Origin: an uncultured Bacteroides sp.
GTDB lineage: Bacteria > Bacteroidota > Bacteroidia > Bacteroidales > Bacteroidaceae
DNA: 8,718 bases
Direction of reading: 5' to 3'
NCBI GenBank assembly: GCA_947071285.1
Contig: CAMTFK010000189.1
Location: 1 to 8,718 of the forward strand
The position numbers and the translations under genes are program-made. Position 1 is the stretch's first letter; each line of letters starts with the position of its first letter. The notes under the pieces are model-generated. The model was given only the letters and a program-made list of their open reading frames with translations. It searched no databases and had not been told where the DNA came from. Below are positions 6,601 to 8,718 of the stretch, in pieces.

Positions 6601-6800
6601 CTGCCTCCTGGATGGAAAAATCGAAGGTGCTAAAGAAAGCGCAGGTGTCATTTATTGCCCGCAATTTGTTCTTCTTTTATAAGAAAGCTCCTTTTGACCC
6701 TGATTTGGTGTTGTCTACCGGTAATGACAATCAGGGTATTGATGTGTACGGAATGCCTACAACGCGTAGTTGGGGCTTTTCGTTGAAGTGTGAATTTTAA
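3693..6800 (+). CDS. SusC/RagA-type TonB-dependent outer-membrane transporter
   Basis: It forms an outer-membrane barrel that imports a ligand captured by its SusD partner, powered by TonB-ExbBD. From the ATG at 3693 it is 1035 residues. The signal peptide spans about 1-26 (MKLTSRAYIYLLILSSFFSY, then cleavage near GYA/V). A carboxypeptidase-regulatory-like domain spans about 43-116 (KITGRVLDEKGIPLPGATV). The TonB-box-like DKVIITALG is at 121-129. The plug has VSIRG (183-187), PLYVIDGVP (197-205) and the SusC signature GLNSEDIESISILKG (235-249) followed by AALYGSQAANGVILITTKKG (253-272). The 22-strand barrel fills the rest and ends in phenylalanine (SLKCEF), as expected for BAM-inserted barrels. 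There is no N-terminal STN domain, so direct signalling to an anti-sigma factor is unlikely. The ATG at 3621 is in frame but lies upstream of the promoter and would put 24 residues before the signal peptide. The substrate cannot be named. Confidence 0.95.
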   Translation: MKLTSRAYIYLLILSSFFSYSSPGYAVSTDDVNETFRMASAQKKITGRVLDEKGIPLPGATVLEKGTSNGVATNVDGQFELTVADDAILQFSFMGCKTEEISVKGHAYLDIVLLEDAMELDKVIITALGIEKKEHSLSYATSQIKNEDLNRVKMPNLITSLTGKAAGVQINQVSSGVGASAKVSIRGIRSVASDNQPLYVIDGVPMLNSTSEQAFSAIGGTANAGNRDGGDGISGLNSEDIESISILKGAPAAALYGSQAANGVILITTKKGKSQGQRSISFSTSLMFDNAASLPEMQNRYGVSDGVDSWGERKNLPKYDNLKDFYSTGMTSITSVSVSHGNEKLQNYFSYANTTGHGVIEKNRLSKHNITLRETSVMFDDRLKLDGNVNLMRQVTKNKPTVGGFYMNPLVGLYRFPRGEDLSYYKDNFEVYDESRNLNIQNWHTSYEDFEQNPYWIINRIQSKDVRMHAIVSLSANLKVNDWLTMQARGNVDCIDDKVRQQFYASTAPALAGINGRYVEMDYQEVQFYGDLLLMMKKQWGDYSVNGALGASINDKTVNSTRYDSKTASLKYANVFNLANIIMNGSASLDQKIDAQRQLQSVFGTVQVGYKESAYIDLSARNDWASTLAYTSHEKSGFFYPSVGTSLILNRLLKLPEWVSYAKVRAAYSMVGNDIPMFITNSSSHITAGGEIMANDAAPFKDMEPEMTYSWEAGVEARFLNSRVGFNLTFYKTNTRNQFFKLPTLAGDKFAYRYVNAGNIQNVGWEFALDATPVMKNDFMWSTTLNFASNKNKIISLHEELKEFVYGPTSFSSSYAMKLVKGGSIGDIYGKAFERDASGNIVYETEGSNAGLPKIVGDGNTVKVGNSNPKFQMGWNHTLSYKDLSLYFLVDCRYGGKVLSQTQADMDLYGVSEATAKARDKEYVMLEGQRIDNVKGFYKIVGGRAGTTEYYMYDATNIRLRELSLSYQLPASWMEKSKVLKKAQVSFIARNLFFFYKKAPFDPDLVLSTGNDNQGIDVYGMPTTRSWGFSLKCEF

Positions 6801-6806
6801 TAGGTG

Positions 6807-6812
6807 AGGAGG
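6807..6812 (+). promoter_or_regulatory. Strong Shine-Dalgarno sequence that sets the susD start
   Basis: AGGAGG lies 9 bases before the ATG at 6822. Such a canonical site is unusual in Bacteroides and unlike the other genes in this window. It favours 6822 over the in-frame GTG at 6804, which would lie upstream of it. It may ensure high output of the surface lipoprotein relative to SusC. Confidence 0.6.
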
Positions 6813-6821
6813 AAAACTGGA

Positions 6822-8402
6822 ATGAGAAGATATGGTTGGATATTCGGAGCGCTGTTAGCCCTTACTTCATGTACGGGTGATTTCAGGGATATAAATACGG
6901 ATAAATCCGGAGTGACGGATGATGATTTGCAGATAGACTACAATGAGCATGGCATTCGTCTGGGAATCATTCAGCAGGGCATTTACTTTAATTATGATTA
7001 TGGAAAAGGTAAGAACTGGCCTTTCCAGTTGACACAGAACCTGAATGCGGATATGTTCAGCGGATACATGCACGATGGCAAGCCTCTGAATGGAGGTTCT
7101 CATAATTCGGACTATAACCTGCAGGACGGCTGGAACAGTGCAATGTGGGGACATACATATTCATACGTCTTTCCGCAGATATACCAGTCGGAGAATGCGA
7201 CCCGTAACCAGCATCCGGGGTTCTTCGGGGTTACCAAGATATTGAAGGTGGAAGTGATGCACCGGGTTACGGATTATTACGGTCCTATCGTGTATACCCG
7301 GTTTGCCGATTATGATGCAAAGTACATGCCCGACACGCAGGAAGAAGTTTATAAAGAGTTCTTTTGCGAATTGGATACGGCAGTGAACACACTGACCGAT
7401 TATGTGAAGACGAATCCGGAAGCTGCGGAGTTCTCACGTTTTGATATTCTGATGAATGGTGAGTATACTTCGTGGATAAAGTTTGCCAATTCTTTGAGAA
7501 TGAGACTTGCCATGAGGATTGCCGTTGTAGACAAGGAAAGAGCCCGTGCAGAGTTTCTGAAAGCTTTTAATAATGAATACGGGGTGCTGGAAGTTGAAAA
7601 TGAGCCGGTAGCTGTTTCTACACAAGGGGGATATACTAATCCGTTGGGTGAACTGAACCAGGTATGGAATGAAACTTTCATGAGTGCTCCGATGGAATCT
7701 ATAATGGGTGGGTACGATGATCCGAGGCGCAGCGTCTATTTTGCGACGTCTCAGGATGAAGCCTTTAAGAATGAATACCGTGGAATCCGTCAGGGAACCT
7801 GTTTCTCTCATAATAATTATCTGGGAATGTCGAAATTGAAAGTTAGTCAGGAGACCGATGCGGTTCTCATGACTGCTGCGGAAGTCTGGTTCCTGCGGGC
7901 GGAAGCTGCCTTGCGAAACTGGACGGGAGAATCGGCAGGCACTTGTTATGAGAAAGGAGTTACCTCTTCTTTGCATCAGCATGGCATCATGCAGGCTGAA
8001 AGTTATCTGAACAGTGATAAACTGCCGGCTGACTTTGTGGATACATACGATTCGGAGAATAATATAGCAGCCCGTTGCAAGGTATCTCCGAAATGGATAG
8101 AGACGGCTGACCGTGAAATTAAGCTGGAGAAGATTATCACGCAGAAATGGCTTGCCATGTTTCCCGAAGGCTGCGAAGCTTGGGCGGAACAGCGGAGGAC
8201 AGGTTATCCGCGTCTTTTCCCCGTGCGCTTCAATCATAGTAAGGATGGGTGCGTGGATACGGAGACTATGATACGGCGTTTGAATTTTCCCGGTGGCTTG
8301 CAGACGGAGAATCCGGATCAATATCAGGCATTGGTGAAAGCCCTGGGAGGGGAAGATAATGCCGGTACCCGTTTGTGGTGGGATACCGGCAATAACTGGT
8401 AA
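6822..8402 (+). CDS. SusD/RagB-type nutrient-binding surface lipoprotein
   Basis: It caps the SusC barrel at the cell surface and captures the ligand before import. From the ATG at 6822 it is 526 residues. The N-terminus MRRYGWIFGALLALTSC is a lipoprotein signal peptide with lipobox LTSC and the acylated cysteine at position 17; aspartates follow soon after (CTGDFRD), and surface display is expected. The fold is the helical TPR-rich SusD type. The segment near 345-365 (DAVLMTAAEVWFLRAEAALR) and the C-terminal region near 436-467 (KIITQKWLAMFPEGCEAWAE, then QRRTGYPRLFPV) resemble the SusD-like group 2 (PF12771) branch rather than the starch-binding SusD itself. It begins 21 bases after susC and is co-transcribed with it. 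A GTG at 6804 would extend it by six residues, but it precedes the Shine-Dalgarno site. The ligand is unknown; no degradative enzymes are adjacent. Confidence 0.94.
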   Translation: MRRYGWIFGALLALTSCTGDFRDINTDKSGVTDDDLQIDYNEHGIRLGIIQQGIYFNYDYGKGKNWPFQLTQNLNADMFSGYMHDGKPLNGGSHNSDYNLQDGWNSAMWGHTYSYVFPQIYQSENATRNQHPGFFGVTKILKVEVMHRVTDYYGPIVYTRFADYDAKYMPDTQEEVYKEFFCELDTAVNTLTDYVKTNPEAAEFSRFDILMNGEYTSWIKFANSLRMRLAMRIAVVDKERARAEFLKAFNNEYGVLEVENEPVAVSTQGGYTNPLGELNQVWNETFMSAPMESIMGGYDDPRRSVYFATSQDEAFKNEYRGIRQGTCFSHNNYLGMSKLKVSQETDAVLMTAAEVWFLRAEAALRNWTGESAGTCYEKGVTSSLHQHGIMQAESYLNSDKLPADFVDTYDSENNIAARCKVSPKWIETADREIKLEKIITQKWLAMFPEGCEAWAEQRRTGYPRLFPVRFNHSKDGCVDTETMIRRLNFPGGLQTENPDQYQALVKALGGEDNAGTRLWWDTGNNW

Positions 8403-8413
8403 AATTATACCGG
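8384..8413 (+). other. Alternative hairpins across the susD/aminotransferase convergent junction
   Basis: CTGGTA (8396-8401), overlapping the susD stop, can pair with TACCGG on its left (8384-8389) or on its right (8408-8413), each with one G-U pair and a 6-base loop. ATACCGG is thus directly repeated (8383-8389 and 8407-8413). No U-tract follows, so this is not a standard terminator. It might slow or process converging transcripts. The evidence is weak. Confidence 0.2.
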
Positions 8414-8718
8414 ATGGTTCTCTGCAAAGATTGCCATACGTTCATCTAATTGTGCATATTGGTGATCCTGTATGAAAGAGGTGCAGGCACGCAGACCTTC
8501 CTGATGGCTGCCTGTAGTAATCAGTGAAATGGCACTGACACCATAGTACATCAATTCTTTGGCAAGTTCACCGCTGGTCATGCCCGGATAACCAATCGTA
8601 AAGTAGAAACCATCGGCAACAGGATTTCCCAAATCATTATCATATACCAGGTGGAAACCGTGACGCAGGAAAATCTCTTTCAGCTTATGGGCACGCTCAC
8701 CGTATATTTTCACTTCAT
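8405..8718 (-). CDS. PLP-dependent class I/II aminotransferase, C-terminal part (cut by window edge)
   Basis: The reading frame is open to the right edge, so about 104 residues of the C-terminus are present and the start lies outside the window. The GTG at 8713 is an internal valine, not a start. The sequence EVKIYGERAHKLKEIFLRHG, then FYFTIGYPGMTSGELAKELMYYGVSAI and EGLRACTSFIQDHQYAQLDERM, is the small C-terminal domain of a fold type I aminotransferase. The arginine of GLRACTSF sits where such enzymes hold the substrate carboxylate. It resembles aminotransferases of about 430-440 residues common in Bacteroides. The PLP lysine lies in the missing part. The amino donor and product cannot be told. 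It is convergent with susD, 2 bases between stops, and has the same orientation as the algH-type gene. The family call is fairly sure. Confidence 0.85.
   Translation of the reverse strand, partial: EVKIYGERAHKLKEIFLRHGFHLVYDNDLGNPVADGFYFTIGYPGMTSGELAKELMYYGVSAISLITTGSHQEGLRACTSFIQDHQYAQLDERMAIFAENHPV

Noticed and set aside
6804..6821. GTG start for susD six codons upstream
   Set aside because: It lies before the AGGAGG Shine-Dalgarno site, and the ATG at 6822 gives a clean lipoprotein signal peptide.
7434..8321. Minus-strand open frame of 295 codons opposite susD
   Set aside because: It lies wholly antisense to a well-supported SusD gene. Its translation is low in complexity of fold (rich in R, H, I, S), shows no domain motif, and has no promoter or neighbour logic.
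8711..8713. GTG as the start of a short minus-strand gene
   Set aside because: The frame stays open to the window edge and the residues fit the interior of a much longer aminotransferase, so this is an internal valine.

Overview
The window looks like chromosomal DNA of a gut Bacteroides (phylum Bacteroidota). The evidence is a paired SusC/SusD nutrient-uptake locus, promoters of the Bacteroides type (TTTG, a 19-bp spacer, TAnnTTTG) and mostly absent Shine-Dalgarno sequences. Eight protein-coding genes are supported, seven complete and one cut by the right edge. Coding density is very high. The longest stretches without a gene are the first 122 bases and the 144 bases between the algH-type gene and susC. 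I see no tRNA, rRNA, CRISPR array, insertion sequence or phage gene.

Left block (1-2954, plus strand): a well-formed promoter drives a compact run of four genes. These are recR (recombinational repair), a small four-helix membrane protein of unknown function, a family 2 glycosyltransferase with an uncharacterised C-terminal extension, and a GNAT acetyltransferase. Spacings are 17 bp, a 4-bp ATGA overlap and 2 bp, so they are probably one operon. The 17-bp core of the recR promoter also occurs at the very start of the window.

Middle (2955-3692): a YqgE/AlgH family protein lies on the minus strand, and its stop codon directly abuts the stop of the acetyltransferase. It is divergent from the susC gene. 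The region between them holds a good promoter for susC and a dyad lying across that promoter's -7 element. This promoter shows that the likely susC start is at 3693, not the longer in-frame ATG at 3621.

Right block (3693-8718): a SusC-like TonB-dependent transporter and its SusD-like surface lipoprotein form a two-gene operon. No carbohydrate-active enzyme, sigma/anti-sigma pair or hybrid sensor is in view, so the substrate cannot be named. A minus-strand PLP-dependent aminotransferase follows, only 2 bp beyond the susD stop. The algH-type and aminotransferase genes are co-oriented on either side of the SusCD pair, so the pair may be an accessory insertion into a housekeeping neighbourhood.

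I found no convincing new multi-gene system. The observations most worth following are the regulatory dyad and start correction at susC, the insertion-like position of the SusCD pair, the unassigned C-terminal domain of the glycosyltransferase, and the two nearly gapless convergent junctions.
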